A stretch of 64,000 nt of DNA. Origin: Corynebacterium sp. ES2730-CONJ. GTDB lineage: Bacteria > Actinomycetota > Actinomycetes > Mycobacteriales > Mycobacteriaceae. The stretch spans positions 124,001-188,000 of the forward strand of contig NZ_JANUXZ010000001.1 in assembly GCF_024834055.1 (NCBI RefSeq), written 5' to 3'. Below are positions 41,684-52,393 of the stretch, in pieces. The notes beneath the pieces were generated by a model that saw only the letters and a list, made by a program, of their open reading frames with translations, was not told the origin of the DNA and ran no database searches. Numbering within the stretch: position 1 is the first letter of the stretch; the number at the start of each line of letters is the position of its first letter. Position numbers and translations under genes: made by a program.

Positions 41684-42007
41684 TTAATCCTCGGAGAATC
41701 CGAAACGCTCCAGGAGCGCACGGCGCTGACGATCGCCGAGACCACGTAGACGACGCGTCTGAGCAATTTCGAGCTCTTCCATGATTTCCTTGGCCTTGAC
41801 CTTACCAACCTTGGGCAGGGACTCCAACAGCGCAGAAACCTTGGTCTTTCCGATAATTTCGTTCTCGGAAGCCTTCTCGAGGACTTCCTTCAAAGTGATG
41901 TCGCCGCGCTTGAGTTCTTCCTTGAGCTTAGCGCGAGCTTTACGTGCTTCTGCAGCCTTTGCCAGGGCTTCTTTACGCTGCTCGTTGGTCAACTGTGGGA
42001 GTGCCAC
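41684..42007 (-). CDS. mihF: Integration host factor mIHF (actinobacterial)
   Basis: Nucleoid-associated DNA-binding protein specific to actinobacteria, essential in mycobacteria. 107 residues, GTG start at 42007 with GGAGG upstream. The N-terminal helix is Lys/Ala/Glu rich ([27 protein letters not shown]), followed by the helix-two-turn-helix core [24 protein letters not shown] and the basic [18 protein letters not shown]. It sits directly before gmk, the standard location. Its leader contains an unusually strong hairpin (42060-42084). Confidence 0.96.
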   Translation of the reverse strand: MALPQLTNEQRKEALAKAAEARKARAKLKEELKRGDITLKEVLEKASENEIIGKTKVSALLESLPKVGKVKAKEIMEELEIAQTRRLRGLGDRQRRALLERFGFSED

Positions 42008-42059
42008 GTTGGAGCCTCCAAATCGTTAGGGAAATACTGGATTAAAATTCTTGTAGTGC

Positions 42060-42084
42060 GCCTTTGCACAGATCACGCAAAGGC
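42060..42084 (-). promoter_or_regulatory. Hairpin in the mihF 5' leader
   Basis: Perfect eight-base-pair arms GCCTTTGC / GCAAAGGC with a nine-base loop, just downstream of the candidate promoter and 53 bases ahead of the mihF start. No U tract follows, so it is not a typical terminator. It may stabilise the message or serve as a binding site. Confidence 0.5.
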
Positions 42085-42093
42085 TCATGCGAA

Positions 42094-42121
42094 AATCTAC
42101 CACAAAATATTTGTATTACAA
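42094..42121 (-). promoter_or_regulatory. Candidate mihF promoter overlapping a palindrome
   Basis: On the minus strand TTGTAA (42121-42116) and TAGATT (42099-42094) are separated by 16 bases, about 90 bases before the mihF start. The -35 region is embedded in TTGTA-A-TACAA, a perfect inverted repeat on either strand (42111-42121). Each hexamer matches four of six consensus positions. The element is inferred from sequence only. Confidence 0.4.
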
Positions 42122-42196
42122 CGTTGAAATTAATAATGCTGTTCTGCCCGCTTCACGGTAATTTGCAAATCTTCTGGTACTACCCTATTTCTCGGT

Positions 42197-42231
42197 TAAA
42201 ACCGCAGGTCAACAACGTGTAGACCTGCGGT
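42197..42231 (-). terminator. Terminator after pyrF
   Basis: On the minus strand ACCGCAGGTC (42231-42222) pairs perfectly with GACCTGCGGT (42210-42201), 11-base loop, followed by TTTTAACC. It starts 24 bases beyond the pyrF stop and closes the pyrimidine operon. Confidence 0.85.
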
Positions 42232-42255
42232 CTGAATAAACCCTCTGAACTGGTG

Positions 42256-43101
42256 TTATGAGAATTCCTCAGCACATTTTCGAGCCTCGTCGCGGAGTTT
42301 GCTAGCACTCGGCCCATATCTGAGGATCGCCCGCGAGATATTAGGGAAACTTAAATCGGTTACCCCCTTTGTAATGCGAGCAACATCACTCGCCTGTGCT
42401 CCCTGAGCACCCACTCCCGGGAGCAAAACTGGCCCGTTGAACTCACTGAGATCAGGAGGGTTATCCACTGTTGCTCCAATAACCACGCCGATATCACCCA
42501 CGGAGTGAGTATGGTGCTGGTTATTGACTGATGCGGCCGCGTTAACGATCTGTTGGGAAACCCTAACGCCGTGGGCGTCACAGTGGTTTTGAAGGTGTCG
42601 AGCCTCTGGGTTGCTTGTTGCAGCCAGGACGAAAAGGCCGCCCTTATGGTGGTGAGCGAGCTCGATAACAGGCTGGAGAGAGCCAAAACCTAGATATGGG
42701 GAGACCGTTACGGAATCGGTTCCCAGCGGCGAGGAGGGATCCAACCACGCCCGAGCATATCCTGCCATAGTGGAACCAATATCGCCTCGTTTGGCGTCGG
42801 CAAGCACTAGAGTTCCAGCCTGCCTAAGCTCACTCAGAACAGTTTCTAGCACCGAGATACCAGCAGCTCCGAAAGCCTCGTAGAAGGCAACTTGAGGCTT
42901 GATCAAAGCCACATGGCCGGCGAAGGCTTCAACGCAGATCTCAGAGAATTTCTCGATACCAGATGGGGAGTACTCTAAACTCCACGCGCTCAGTAACTCA
43001 GGGTGTGGGTCGATCCCCACACATAAACGGCCCCACCGTCGCCCCGCTTCACGCAACCGGTAACCAAAACCAGCACCTTGTTCCATATCAATTGGATTCA
43101 T
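42256..43101 (-). CDS. pyrF: Orotidine 5'-phosphate decarboxylase (type 2)
   Basis: Last step of UMP synthesis. 281 residues from ATG 43101, which overlaps the end of carB by 14 bases; ATG 43086 just after the carB stop ([15 protein letters not shown]) is an equally defensible start, and a still longer frame exists. The actinobacterial type-2 motif [23 protein letters not shown] holds the catalytic Lys and Asp; [12 protein letters not shown] and [14 protein letters not shown] are also typical. Last gene of pyrR-B-C-carA-carB-pyrF. Confidence 0.95.
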   Translation of the reverse strand: MNPIDMEQGAGFGYRLREAGRRWGRLCVGIDPHPELLSAWSLEYSPSGIEKFSEICVEAFAGHVALIKPQVAFYEAFGAAGISVLETVLSELRQAGTLVLADAKRGDIGSTMAGYARAWLDPSSPLGTDSVTVSPYLGFGSLQPVIELAHHHKGGLFVLAATSNPEARHLQNHCDAHGVRVSQQIVNAAASVNNQHHTHSVGDIGVVIGATVDNPPDLSEFNGPVLLPGVGAQGAQASDVARITKGVTDLSFPNISRAILRYGPSASKLRDEARKCAEEFS

Positions 43102-46100
43102 GGCGGCCCACTGCGTGATCAAGTTCTTGCAAAGCTCGCACCGAGAGAGTGCCGCGACGTCTAGCCTCTATCCCCTGCACTGCCGCCGTGACGCCTTGAA
43201 CAGTGGTCACTAATGCAACACCTGCACCCACTGCGGCGACACGAATCTCATAGCCATCGTGAAGAGCCCCTGCGGATCCCGCTGGAGTATTGAGAATAAG
43301 GTCTACCTTGCCCTCGTGAATTAAGTCCACAATCGACTTACGTCCTTCGTAGCCTGGCTGGTCTACTTCGGAGCGTTTGAGCACCTGCTCGCATTCAACG
43401 CCATTACGGCGCAACATGGCTGCGGTACCAGAGGTGGCTAAAAGTTTGAATCCGAGGGATGCTAAACGCTGAATTGGGAAAATCAGGGTTCGCTTATCGC
43501 GGTTGGCAACTGACACGAAAACGGTACCCTGAGTTGGTAGCGCTCCGAAGGCTGCTTGCTCAGCTTTGGCGTAGGCCGCACCGAAATTATCAGCCAGTCC
43601 CATCACCTCACCCGTGGACTTCATCTCGGGAGAGAGCAAGGTATCGAGCATGGTGCCATCGGGGCGCCTAAAGCGAGTAAAGGGAAGCACCGCCTCCTTC
43701 ACTGCGATTGGGCTTTCTAAGGGGAGCGATCCACCATCATGGTCGGTAGGGATCATTCCCTCTTCTTGCAGCTCCGCGATGCTAGCACCTGTCATGATTC
43801 GTGCCGCCGCTTTGGCTAGATGGACCCCGGTTGCTTTTGATACGAAGGGCACTGTACGAGAGGCACGTGGATTGGCTTCGATGACGTACAAAATATCGTC
43901 CTTCAGAGCGAACTGAACATTCATCAATCCCTTGACCCCAATCCCATGGGCAAGGGCCGTCGTGGAACGTCGCACATTTTCGATATCCTCGGCACCCAAA
44001 GTCATTGGCGGGAGAGCACAGGCCGAATCACCAGAGTGAATTCCAGCCTCCTCGATATGCTCCATAACACCTGCTAGATAGACATTCTCGCCATCACACA
44101 AAGCGTCAACGTCGATTTCGATAGCATTATCTAGGAAGCGGTCTACGAGAACAGGATGATCGTTCGTAATTTCCGTGGCTCGGTCTATATAGCTCTCGAG
44201 AGATTTTTCATCGTAGACGATTTCCATACCTCGCCCGCCCAGTACATACGAAGGGCGCACAAGTACGGGATAACCAATTTCGGCGGCTACCGCGCGGGCT
44301 TCCTTAAAGGAGGTTGCGGTACCGAATTCCGGAGCTGGTAGTTCCGCTTTTCGCAAGACTTCGCCAAACTCGCCGCGATCCTCCGCGAGATCGATAGCCT
44401 CGGGGCTGGTGCCGATAACGGGAACCCCAGCATCGCGTAGTTGGGCCGCGAGACCCAGAGGAGTTTGACCCCCCAGTTGCACGATCACACCTGCAACGGT
44501 GCCCGACTGGGACTCAGCATGGTAAACCTCCATAACGTCTTCGAAGGTCAGTGGCTCAAAGTATAGCCGGTCGGCCGTATCGTAGTCTGTGGAAACAGTC
44601 TCCGGATTGCAATTGATCATCACGGTTTCGTAGCCCACCCGTGATAATTCAAGAGCCGCGTGCACACAGGAATAGTCAAACTCAATACCCTGGCCGATGC
44701 GGTTCGGGCCGGAGCCCAAGATGATAATTTTCGGCTTTTCCCTCTGTGGGCTCACCTCGGACTCGGCGGCTGGATCGAGTTCATATGCCGAATAATAATA
44801 CGGGGTCTGGGCCTCAAATTCTGCCGCGCAGGTATCAACAGTTTTGAACACCGGACGAATTCCTAGCGACCAACGCAAGCGGCGAATCCCCGCCTCACCA
44901 GCGAATTCTGGTCGCAACTGGGCAATCTGACGGTCGGAGAGGCCATAGAACTTAGCTCGGCGCAACAAGTCTTCTGACAGAGTTTTTGCGGCGATCATTT
45001 CTTCGCGGAAATCTACTAGTGATTTCAATTCACCCAGGAACCACGGATCTATTCCGGACTTTTCGTGAACCTGCGCGATTGTGGCACCAAGACGAAGCGC
45101 CAATTCCGCGTCATATAAACGGCCTTCGGTCGGACGAACGAGGTCCTCGAGGACGGCCTGGAGGTCTCGGGCGCGATCGCCGGCGAATACTTCATCGTCT
45201 ACGGCCCAAAAGCCAGCCTGCTTATTTTCCAAAGACCGCATGACCTTTCCTAAGGCTGCGATATAATTGCGCCCGAGACTCATGGCTTCGCCTACGGATT
45301 TCATGGTGGTCGTAAGCGTATCGTCGGATCCTACGAATTTCTCGAATGCAAAGCGAGGAGCCTTAACGACCACATAATCTAAGGTAGGTTCGAAAGCTGC
45401 TGGCGTTACCTTGGTGATATCATTATCGATCTCATCGAGGGTATAACCAATGGCTAATTTGGCTGCTATTTTGGCAATAGGAAATCCCGTTGCCTTCGAG
45501 GCCAATGCCGAGGATCGCGACACTCTGGGATTCATCTCGATGGTGATCAGGCGCCCATCCTTTGGATTGAGCGCGAACTGGATATTACATCCACCAGTAT
45601 CAACACCCACTTCGCGGATGATTGCGATACCCTGATCGCGCATTTTCTGGAATTCGCGGTCGGTCAAAGTCATGGCGGGGGCCACCGTCACGGAGTCACC
45701 TGTGTGCACACCGAGAGCATCGACATTCTCAATCGAACAAACAACAACGACGTTATCGGCGCTGTCACGCATCAATTCGAGCTCATATTCTTTCCATCCC
45801 AGGATGGATTCTTCGATCAACACATTGGCCTCAGGAGATGCAGCTAGGCCGCCACCGGCTATACGCTCAAGATCGTCCTCGTTATAAGCCAAACCAGAAC
45901 CTAAACCACCCATAGTAAAGGAGGGTCGCACAACGACAGGGAGACCAAGTTCTGCAACGGTTTCATGCACTTGTTCCATATTGTGGCAGACTCGTGAACG
46001 GGCAGACTCTCCGCCAATCTTCGCTACAATATCTTTGAATTTCTGACGGTCTTCACCCCGTTCGATGGCTGCTATATCAGCGCCGATGAGCTCAACACCG

Positions 46101-46447
46101 TATGCGTCGAAGGAACCGCGCCGATCTAGCGCGATGGCGGCATTCAGCGCAGTTTGGCCTCCGAGGGTCGCCAGCACTGCATCGATGGGGTGTCCTTGAG
46201 CACGCTCTTTTTCGAAGATCGCCTCTATATATTCGGGTTCAATCGGCTCAACGTAGGTATGATCGGCAAACTCTGGGTCGGTCATAATCGTGGCCGGATT
46301 AGAATTAACCAGGCTAACTCTCAAGCCCTCGTCCTTTAAAACGCGGCAGGCTTGGGTGCCCGAGTAGTCAAATTCGCAGGCTTGACCAATGACGATTGGA
46401 CCTGATCCGATAACCAGGACGTGCTTGATATCTTGGCGTTTTGGCAT
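43088..46447 (-). CDS. carB: Carbamoyl-phosphate synthase large subunit
   Basis: Makes carbamoyl phosphate from glutamine-derived ammonia, bicarbonate and two ATP for arginine and pyrimidine synthesis. 1119 residues, normal. Two ATP-grasp halves are visible, each starting with a repeated motif: [21 protein letters not shown] near residue 10 and [21 protein letters not shown] near 570. Metal-binding motifs [21 protein letters not shown] and [21 protein letters not shown] are the matching pair. The C-terminal MGS-like regulatory domain (~940-1119) includes [19 protein letters not shown] 46447; 17 bases after carA. Confidence 0.98.
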   Translation of the reverse strand: MPKRQDIKHVLVIGSGPIVIGQACEFDYSGTQACRVLKDEGLRVSLVNSNPATIMTDPEFADHTYVEPIEPEYIEAIFEKERAQGHPIDAVLATLGGQTALNAAIALDRRGSFDAYGVELIGADIAAIERGEDRQKFKDIVAKIGGESARSRVCHNMEQVHETVAELGLPVVVRPSFTMGGLGSGLAYNEDDLERIAGGGLAASPEANVLIEESILGWKEYELELMRDSADNVVVVCSIENVDALGVHTGDSVTVAPAMTLTDREFQKMRDQGIAIIREVGVDTGGCNIQFALNPKDGRLITIEMNPRVSRSSALASKATGFPIAKIAAKLAIGYTLDEIDNDITKVTPAAFEPTLDYVVVKAPRFAFEKFVGSDDTLTTTMKSVGEAMSLGRNYIAALGKVMRSLENKQAGFWAVDDEVFAGDRARDLQAVLEDLVRPTEGRLYDAELALRLGATIAQVHEKSGIDPWFLGELKSLVDFREEMIAAKTLSEDLLRRAKFYGLSDRQIAQLRPEFAGEAGIRRLRWSLGIRPVFKTVDTCAAEFEAQTPYYYSAYELDPAAESEVSPQREKPKIIILGSGPNRIGQGIEFDYSCVHAALELSRVGYETVMINCNPETVSTDYDTADRLYFEPLTFEDVMEVYHAESQSGTVAGVIVQLGGQTPLGLAAQLRDAGVPVIGTSPEAIDLAEDRGEFGEVLRKAELPAPEFGTATSFKEARAVAAEIGYPVLVRPSYVLGGRGMEIVYDEKSLESYIDRATEITNDHPVLVDRFLDNAIEIDVDALCDGENVYLAGVMEHIEEAGIHSGDSACALPPMTLGAEDIENVRRSTTALAHGIGVKGLMNVQFALKDDILYVIEANPRASRTVPFVSKATGVHLAKAAARIMTGASIAELQEEGMIPTDHDGGSLPLESPIAVKEAVLPFTRFRRPDGTMLDTLLSPEMKSTGEVMGLADNFGAAYAKAEQAAFGALPTQGTVFVSVANRDKRTLIFPIQRLASLGFKLLATSGTAAMLRRNGVECEQVLKRSEVDQPGYEGRKSIVDLIHEGKVDLILNTPAGSAGALHDGYEIRVAAVGAGVALVTTVQGVTAAVQGIEARRRGTLSVRALQELDHAVGRHESN

Positions 46448-46464
46448 TGTACGCTTCCTCCTGG

Positions 46465-47607
46465 TTAGTTTTTCTGCTGCGCTGCCATCACGGCAACGAA
46501 TTGGTCAAAAAGCGGCTGGGCATCCGTGGGGCCGGCTGCGGCCTCGGGGTGATACTGCACAGAAAAAGCGCGGCCATTGACAAGAGCTACACCCTCAACA
46601 GTGCCGTCGTTTAAGCACGTATGTGTTATCTGCGCTCGTCCAAAGGGGGTATCGAAACTTTCACCCGGTGACCCCTTTAGAGCGAATCCGTGATTCTGGG
46701 AGGTGATATCGATCTTGCCGGTGAGGTGATTAAGAACGGGAACATTGATACCCCGGTGACCGAACTTCAATTTATATGTCTCAAGTCCCAGCGCACGGCC
46801 GAGGATTTGATTCCCGAAACATATGCCAAAGAGAGGTATTTCGTGTTTGAGGATCTCTTTGACAATTCCGACCATGATATCTGCGGTAGCAGGGTCCCCT
46901 GGTCCATTGGAGATAAAAATACCGTCAGGCTGATGGGCCATAATATCTGCAAAGGAAGTATTAGCTGGAACAACAACAGTTTTAATACCGCGGCGGGCAA
47001 AATTACGTGGTGTATTCGATTTGATACCCATATCGTAGGCAACCACCGTAAACTGGGGGTCTCCCTCACTATCCACGGTATACACATCATCGGTACTGAC
47101 TTGCTCCGCCAGGCTCTGCCCAACCATCTCAGGTTGGGATTTGACGATCTGGATGAGTTCGTCAAGTGGCTTGTCGGCATCGTCACCGGAGAAGATACCA
47201 GCCGTCAATGAACCGAAATGCCGTAGATGCCGCACTATGGCACGGGTATCGACGCCCTGGATACCCACGATATTCTGAGCGACCATTTCCTCTTCCAGGG
47301 AACGACGAGCACGCCAGCTGGAAACGGTGGTGGAGAGATCGCGAATCACGAGACCAGCGACCCAAATGCGGTCATCGCGAGATTCACCGTCTTCGTCATT
47401 CCACCCAGTATTTCCAATCTGAGGGGCGGTGGTCACCACGATCTGTCGATGATAAGAAGGATCTGTCATGGTCTCCTGATATCCGGTCATCGCAGTGGTG
47501 AAGACCGCTTCACCTAAAGTGCGGCCAAGAGATCCGAAGCTTAAGCCGCGGAAAACCTTGCCGTCAGCTAGAACAAGGAGCGCTGGGGTGCGCATAGGGT
47601 TATTCAC
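46465..47607 (-). CDS. carA: Carbamoyl-phosphate synthase small (glutaminase) subunit
   Basis: Hydrolyses glutamine and channels ammonia to CarB. 380 residues from GTG 47607; AAAGG about eight bases upstream supports this, while ATG 47595 ([12 protein letters not shown]) is the next candidate. The N-terminal CarA domain has [27 protein letters not shown]; the class I amidotransferase triad is Cys in [16 protein letters not shown], then FKH-region [12 protein letters not shown] and [11 protein letters not shown]. Lies between pyrC and carB. Confidence 0.96.
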   Translation of the reverse strand: MNNPMRTPALLVLADGKVFRGLSFGSLGRTLGEAVFTTAMTGYQETMTDPSYHRQIVVTTAPQIGNTGWNDEDGESRDDRIWVAGLVIRDLSTTVSSWRARRSLEEEMVAQNIVGIQGVDTRAIVRHLRHFGSLTAGIFSGDDADKPLDELIQIVKSQPEMVGQSLAEQVSTDDVYTVDSEGDPQFTVVAYDMGIKSNTPRNFARRGIKTVVVPANTSFADIMAHQPDGIFISNGPGDPATADIMVGIVKEILKHEIPLFGICFGNQILGRALGLETYKLKFGHRGINVPVLNHLTGKIDITSQNHGFALKGSPGESFDTPFGRAQITHTCLNDGTVEGVALVNGRAFSVQYHPEAAAGPTDAQPLFDQFVAVMAAQQKN

Positions 47608-47635
47608 TATATGAGCCTTTCGAGAATTTTCCTGC

Positions 47636-48976
47636 TTATTGAGCTTCGGGCGCCCTAAGCTGCGTGATGGTACCGCGTAAAATGGTGGCAATAACCCTAG
47701 CGTCAAAAGTCATCCCCGCATAGGGCGTATTGGAAGACTTCGAAGCCAGGGCCAATGGATCGACTGTCCACGGCTGATTCTCGGCAATGAGCGTGAGATT
47801 CGCGGGTTCGCCTTCAGCGATGGGGCGACCGTGGCCCGGAAGCCGGACGAGTTCGGCGGGCCGTTCAGACATGACTTTTGCGACAAAACGCCAGTTAGCC
47901 AAGCCGGAAGAGACAAAGAGTTGAGCAATGATGGCAAGCGAGGTTTCCAACCCCAGCATTCCTGGGCGAGCGTTCTCAAACTCACAGCATTTCTCCTCAG
48001 AACCATGAGGAGCGTGATCGGTAGCAACTATATCAATGGTGCCATCCAGCAGGGCATCGCGTAACGCCACCGTATCTGATTCCTCACGTAGCGGAGGGTT
48101 GACTTTATTCACGCCATCATAAGTTTCTAAACGCTCGTCGGTGAGCAACAGGTGATGCGGGGTAACCTCGGCGGATATGGGAATATCCTGACTCTTGGCC
48201 CAGCGCACCAACTCAACGGTGCCCTTAGTGGAAGCATGACAAATATGCATCCGGGTGCCATAATCCCGACAGAGTAGAGCATCGCGAGCCACTATGGACT
48301 CCTCGGCAACACGTGGCCAGCCCTGCAAACCTAATGTGGCAGCTCGTTTTCCTTCATGTGCCGACGCTCCATCTGTTAGTCGCGGATCCTCACAATGCTG
48401 AGCAAGGAGTACGTCCGTACCCTTAGCGTATTCAATAGCCCGGCGCATCAATAACGGATTGTCCACACATTTTCCGTCATCGGAGAATAGCCGCACCTTG
48501 GCTTGTGAACGCGCCATCATCCCAAATTCGGTCAGTACCTTGCCTTCAAGGCCCTGCGTAATCGATCCGACGGGGTGAACATCGCACAGACCTATGTCTT
48601 GGCCTTTAGCCCACACGGCCTCAGCGATGATCGACTGGTCCATCACGGGTTGAGTATTAGCCATAGTAAATACTGCAGTGAAGCCACCGCGGGCGGCTGC
48701 GAGCGATCCCGTCGCGATGGTTTCGGTATCTTCTCGACCTGGTTCACGTAAGTGCACGTGAATATCTACCAGCCCAGGCAGTAGAACAGCACCCTGACCA
48801 TCGATGATCCGATCAGCTTGGGTTTGTTGCGAATCGAGTTCGATGATGACCCCGTTGTCAATGAGAATATTTTGGGGTTTGCCTTCGCCATAGGGGCGTA
48901 TGTTTTTGAGCAATAAGGTTCCAGGAGCCGCCGGTGCGAGCTCACCCGTGGCAGGATAATGAACTGAATCAGACAT
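47636..48976 (-). CDS. pyrC: Dihydroorotase (class I)
   Basis: Zinc amidohydrolase that cyclises carbamoyl aspartate to dihydroorotate. 446 residues. Metal-site motif [49 protein letters not shown] (metal His) and [14 protein letters not shown] (catalytic Asp) complete the site. Start ATG 48976. Follows pyrB by 27 bases; some relatives carry an extra membrane-protein gene between pyrC and carA, which is absent here. Confidence 0.97.
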   Translation of the reverse strand: MSDSVHYPATGELAPAAPGTLLLKNIRPYGEGKPQNILIDNGVIIELDSQQTQADRIIDGQGAVLLPGLVDIHVHLREPGREDTETIATGSLAAARGGFTAVFTMANTQPVMDQSIIAEAVWAKGQDIGLCDVHPVGSITQGLEGKVLTEFGMMARSQAKVRLFSDDGKCVDNPLLMRRAIEYAKGTDVLLAQHCEDPRLTDGASAHEGKRAATLGLQGWPRVAEESIVARDALLCRDYGTRMHICHASTKGTVELVRWAKSQDIPISAEVTPHHLLLTDERLETYDGVNKVNPPLREESDTVALRDALLDGTIDIVATDHAPHGSEEKCCEFENARPGMLGLETSLAIIAQLFVSSGLANWRFVAKVMSERPAELVRLPGHGRPIAEGEPANLTLIAENQPWTVDPLALASKSSNTPYAGMTFDARVIATILRGTITQLRAPEAQ

Positions 48977-49003
48977 CTATGTTTTCCTTCTCTGACGCGT
49001 GAT

Positions 49004-49945
49004 TTAAAAGCCGTGGTTATCGGAATGAGCAAGCAGCGTAAATAACACTGCCATCCGGCTGTGAACACCATTGTTCACCTGCTGTAGCACTGCAGTGCGA
49101 GGTAAGTCAGCGACATCGTAGCTAATTTCCATACCGCGCAGCATTGGGCCTGGGTGCATGACAATGGCCGACTCTTTGAGCAGGGATTCCCGCTCGCGAT
49201 TCATCCCATACAGGGTTGCGTATTCGCGGTGTGACGGGAAAAAACCTCCATGCATGCGTTCTTTTTGAACACGCAGCATCATTACGACATCAGCGTCTTT
49301 AAGCTCGGAATCCATGTCATAGGAGGTTCGAACTGGCCAGTTCTCCACTCCCTGAGGAAGCAGGGTACCTGGTGCTACCAATACTACGTGAGCTCCAAGG
49401 GTGCTGAGAAGATCAACGTTGGATCGTACGACTCGGGAATGGAGACAGTCACCGACGATCACGACCTTCTTGCCCTCAATCTCGCCCAGGCGTTGTCGCA
49501 TAGTGACGGCATCAAGAAGAGCCTGGGTAGGGTGCTGATGCGCACCGTCGCCAGCGTTGATGACACTAGGGCCATCACCGCCTGGGGCGACCCACTCGGC
49601 CAATTGCGCGGCGGCACCAGCAAAAGGATGCCGAATGATGAGGGCATCCGCGCCTACAGCTTTGAGTGTGAGTCCCGTATCTTTGAGCGATTCTCCCTTT
49701 TGCACCGACGACGATGAGGCCGAAATATTGATAACATCGGCACTCATCCACTTACCCGCGGTTTCGAACGAGGAACGCGTTCGCGTGGAATTTTCATAAA
49801 AAACCGTGAATATAGTCCGCCCGCGCAGCGTCGGCAGCTTCTTGATTTCTCGACCCATAAGGGCCTCGCGGAAACGGTCGGCCTCGTCCATGAGTGCAAG
49901 GATCTGATCTTTGCCTAGGTCACCGATGGAAAGTAGGTGCTTCAT
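49004..49945 (-). CDS. pyrB: Aspartate carbamoyltransferase catalytic subunit
   Basis: Condenses carbamoyl phosphate and aspartate. 313 residues. The carbamoyl phosphate site is [19 protein letters not shown], the second motif is [26 protein letters not shown], and [22 protein letters not shown] lies near the C-terminus. Starts two bases after the pyrR stop, so likely coupled. No regulatory pyrI gene is present nearby. Confidence 0.97.
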   Translation of the reverse strand: MKHLLSIGDLGKDQILALMDEADRFREALMGREIKKLPTLRGRTIFTVFYENSTRTRSSFETAGKWMSADVINISASSSSVQKGESLKDTGLTLKAVGADALIIRHPFAGAAAQLAEWVAPGGDGPSVINAGDGAHQHPTQALLDAVTMRQRLGEIEGKKVVIVGDCLHSRVVRSNVDLLSTLGAHVVLVAPGTLLPQGVENWPVRTSYDMDSELKDADVVMMLRVQKERMHGGFFPSHREYATLYGMNRERESLLKESAIVMHPGPMLRGMEISYDVADLPRTAVLQQVNNGVHSRMAVLFTLLAHSDNHGF

Positions 49946-49947
49946 CT

Positions 49948-50517
49948 TTACTTGTCGCTTCCTCGAGTTAGGATAACCGCGTCACGGCCATCAATTTCAT
50001 GTAGCAGTACGGTGACATCTTCGGTGCGAGAAGTGGGAAGATTCTTGCCCACATAATCAGCACGAATGGGTAATTCGCGGTGACCGCGATCAACAAGGAC
50101 TGCTAATTGTACTGAGCGGGGCCGCCCCAAATCGCGCAGAGCATCAAGTGCGGCGCGGATAGTTCGTCCCGAATAAAGGACGTCATCGACTAAGATGATA
50201 TGAGATCCGTCAACTCCCCGAGTGGGAATTTCTGTGGGTTGCAGAGCGCGATGTGGCTTAGAGCTGAGATCATCACGATAAAGGGTGATGTCTAGGCTTC
50301 CAGTAGGAATATCTACGCTTGAAAACTCGGCGACTTTTTGCTGTAAACGCTTAGCCAGAGGTACGCCCCCGGAGGGGATGCCTAATAACAGGATGGACGA
50401 ATTGTCAGCGGCGTCAAGGGCCGTTTTTTCGATAATTTGGTGCGCGATGCGTGCGATAGTGCGCGCCACGTCTTCAGCTTTAAAAAGCTCGACCGTAGCG
50501 GGTTTAGATTCGCTCAT
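49948..50517 (-). CDS. pyrR: PyrR bifunctional regulator/uracil phosphoribosyltransferase
   Basis: RNA-binding regulator of pyr operons with weak uracil phosphoribosyltransferase activity. 189 residues from ATG 50517 ([16 protein letters not shown]), strongly supported by AAGGAGGTCACG directly upstream. The frame reaches 50628, but the first 37 residues are translated leader. The PRPP-binding motif is [44 protein letters not shown] is the PyrR signature. First gene of the pyrimidine operon. A likely PyrR target lies just upstream of its ribosome-binding site. Confidence 0.96.
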   Translation of the reverse strand: MSESKPATVELFKAEDVARTIARIAHQIIEKTALDAADNSSILLLGIPSGGVPLAKRLQQKVAEFSSVDIPTGSLDITLYRDDLSSKPHRALQPTEIPTRGVDGSHIILVDDVLYSGRTIRAALDALRDLGRPRSVQLAVLVDRGHRELPIRADYVGKNLPTSRTEDVTVLLHEIDGRDAVILTRGSDK

Positions 50518-50531
50518 CGTGACCTCCTTCC

Positions 50532-50547
50532 CCGCCTCTCTGTGCGG
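50532..50547 (-). promoter_or_regulatory. Candidate PyrR-binding hairpin in the pyrR leader
   Basis: On the minus strand CCGC-ACAGAGAG-GCGG forms a stem with an eight-base loop; the CAGAGAGGC segment resembles the GNGAGG core of known PyrR RNA sites. It lies immediately upstream of the pyrR Shine-Dalgarno sequence (50522-50530), which suggests control of translation initiation as described for mycobacterial PyrR rather than of terminator choice. A second perfect hairpin, GCCCC-GAAT-GGGGC, lies at 50567-50580. Pairing is seen; binding is inferred. Confidence 0.5.
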
Positions 50548-50678
50548 TCCGTTAAAGGATGTCGTGCCCCGAATGGGGCGATGGACAGTATGAAATTGTT
50601 GCGATGGCTGATCCGCTGGCCACCGCAAAGCGACCGTATAGATTCAACTAGGTGAGATGATAGCACCTCAGGTAATAG

Positions 50679-50684
50679 ACTATA
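50679..50684 (-). promoter_or_regulatory. Candidate extended -10 element of the pyr operon
   Basis: On the minus strand TGC-TATAGT gives an extended -10 about 160 bases before the pyrR start. No good -35 lies at the usual spacing, which extended -10 promoters can tolerate. A second TATCAT further downstream (around 50655-50660) is less well placed. Confidence 0.35.
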
Positions 50685-50843
50685 GCAATTTCGAGCGAGC
50701 AACTCCCCCACAACTGCCATTGTGTACCCGAACTGGTAAAGCTTCCGAGCAGAAACTGGAATGAGGGCAGCGGCTGCTAGCTGGTTCATAGTCTCCCCTC
50801 ATTGACAAAAAAGCCCTAAACTGGTGGGTAACGATTATCTCTA

Positions 50844-50949
50844 CGCCTTTAGTTAGGCGCCAAGATAGGCAGAGCCTGCAAGGCTCTCCTTATCGCCATG
50901 ATTCGACACGGCCGTTCTCCTAAGATCTGCCACGTCGTTTCAGCGACGT
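50844..50949 (+). other. Structured leader upstream of the TIGR01777 gene
   Basis: Within the interval between pyrR and the plus-strand gene at 50992 there are three inverted repeats in about 106 bases: CGCCT-N6-AGGCG (50844-50859); AGAGCCT-GCA-AGGCTCT (50871-50887), extended by GATA/TATC and GGC/GCC to a 42-base irregular hairpin (50856-50897); and ACGTCG-N6-CGACGT (50932-50949). The first two overlap and would be mutually exclusive. No U tract follows any of them. I do not recognise a known riboswitch class. Confidence 0.45.
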
Positions 50950-50991
50950 TGCCGAGTTTTAAAGCTATATCAAGAAAGAGCACACATCCTT

Positions 50992-52350
50992 ATGAGTCTT
51001 CATTCCACCCACGTTGTCCCCGCCCCGAGGAGTGAGGTGTGGGAGTGGCATAATCGAAAGGGAGCAGTATTAAGACTCTCCCCTCCATTTTTCCCTTTCA
51101 ACCCGATCTCTGAGGCGGAGTCCTTAAGCACGGGTACAACCGTTTTTGCACTCCCAGCAGGGCTGAAGTGGGTAGCCCGCCACGACCTGTCGGGGTATGT
51201 TGCTGGACGTCAATTCACTGATATCTGTGCCACAGCTCCGATCCAAGTACTGGCTAACTGGCGCCATACTCATATCTTCGACGACACCTCCATCGACGAT
51301 ATCCAGGCGACTGCTATCACCGATGATGTTCGCACCCGGCTGCCCAGTTTGAGCTTGAATCCAATGTTTGCGTATCGACAGCACCAAATCATCAACGATT
51401 TCCAGGCTAAAGCCCGATTCGAGGTGATAAGTGATCGGAAACTACGCGTTGCGATCACAGGGTCGAACGGAACTGTGGGACGCGCTCTCGCTGCGCAACT
51501 GAGCACTCTGGGTCACACAGTTATCCCTTTGGTGCGCAGCAATCCCGAGGGTGACCAACGCCTTTGGGACCCCGAGTGCCCCGATAAAAAGCTTCTCGAG
51601 AATGTTGATCTCCTCGTTCACCTCGCCGGTGAACCTATTTTCGGCCGCTTCAGTGAGGCCCACAAGAAGGCGCTTTGGGATTCTCGGGTGGAGCCAACCC
51701 GTAAACTCGCCCAACTCGTAGCTCAATCGGATGATTGCCACACGATGATCTCAGGCTCCACGATCGGAGTCTACGGTCACGACCGTAGTGGCGAGACCCT
51801 CGACGAAGAATCTGACACGGGCGAAGGATTTCTCGCGGATTTGGCTCGCAACTGGGAGGCTGCGACCAGTCCTGCCTCTGAAGGAGGCAAGCGGGTAGTT
51901 AACCTACGCACGGGCATCGTTATTTCAGGGCGTGGTGGTTTTCTGCCAGTCATGCGCACGCTTTTCTCGACAGGGTTAGGGGGGCACCTCAGTGATGGTT
52001 CTCAAGGTTTCTCATGGATTGCGCTCGATGACCTGACTGACATAATCATCACCGCGGCTCTTGACGGTCATATATCGGGCCCCATTAATGCCACCAGTCC
52101 CAACCCTGTTACCAATGCCGAGATGTCTAAGATGCTAGGGGCTCAGTTAAGGCGACCGGCGATATTCCCAGTCCCAACGCTTGGTCCCAAAATCCTCCTG
52201 GGTTCGCAGGGGGCCGAAGAATTTGCGCTGGCCGATCAGCGGGTACTACCGCGAGTGCTATTAGCTCGCGAGCATATTTTCAGGTATCCGGGCCTTGAGC
52301 AGGCTTTGGCTCATGAACTCGGCAATGAGGAGCTTGTCGACGCTTCTTAG
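50992..52350 (+). CDS. TIGR01777-family NAD-dependent epimerase/oxidoreductase with N-terminal SRPBCC-like domain
   Basis: 452 residues, the only plus-strand gene in the right two thirds. Residues 1-145 look like the START/SRPBCC-type domain fused to this family in actinobacteria (HVVPAPRSEVWEWHNRKGAVLRLSPPFFPF). A Rossmann fold starts at KLRVAITGSNGTVGRALAAQL (G157-x2-G160-x2-G163), followed by DLLVHLAGEPIFGRFSEAHKKALWDSRV, the family signature, then ISGSTIGVYGHD and NLRTGIVISGRGGFLP. The C-terminal domain (NPMTN-like SPNPVTNAEMSKMLGAQLRRPAIFPVPTLG) is DUF1731. The function of this family is unproven; in mycobacteria it lies near lipA/lipB, which are not here. ATG 50992. Confidence 0.88.
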   Translation: MSLHSTHVVPAPRSEVWEWHNRKGAVLRLSPPFFPFNPISEAESLSTGTTVFALPAGLKWVARHDLSGYVAGRQFTDICATAPIQVLANWRHTHIFDDTSIDDIQATAITDDVRTRLPSLSLNPMFAYRQHQIINDFQAKARFEVISDRKLRVAITGSNGTVGRALAAQLSTLGHTVIPLVRSNPEGDQRLWDPECPDKKLLENVDLLVHLAGEPIFGRFSEAHKKALWDSRVEPTRKLAQLVAQSDDCHTMISGSTIGVYGHDRSGETLDEESDTGEGFLADLARNWEAATSPASEGGKRVVNLRTGIVISGRGGFLPVMRTLFSTGLGGHLSDGSQGFSWIALDDLTDIIITAALDGHISGPINATSPNPVTNAEMSKMLGAQLRRPAIFPVPTLGPKILLGSQGAEEFALADQRVLPRVLLAREHIFRYPGLEQALAHELGNEELVDAS

Positions 52351-52360
52351 ACTGTTCCCC

Positions 52361-52393
52361 TGCCCAGGACGCTGAGCGGCCTGGGCATTTCTT
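52361..52393 (+). terminator. Terminator after the TIGR01777 gene
   Basis: tgcccagg (52361-52368) pairs with cctgggca (52380-52387), with an inner CGC/GCG pairing in the loop, followed by TTTCTT. It begins ten bases after the stop codon at 52350. Confidence 0.85.

Noticed and set aside
50802..50807. TTGACA as a -35 element for the TIGR01777 gene
   Set aside because: The hexamer is perfect but the sequence 16-18 bases downstream (around TGGGTA) is not an acceptable -10, so I do not call a promoter.
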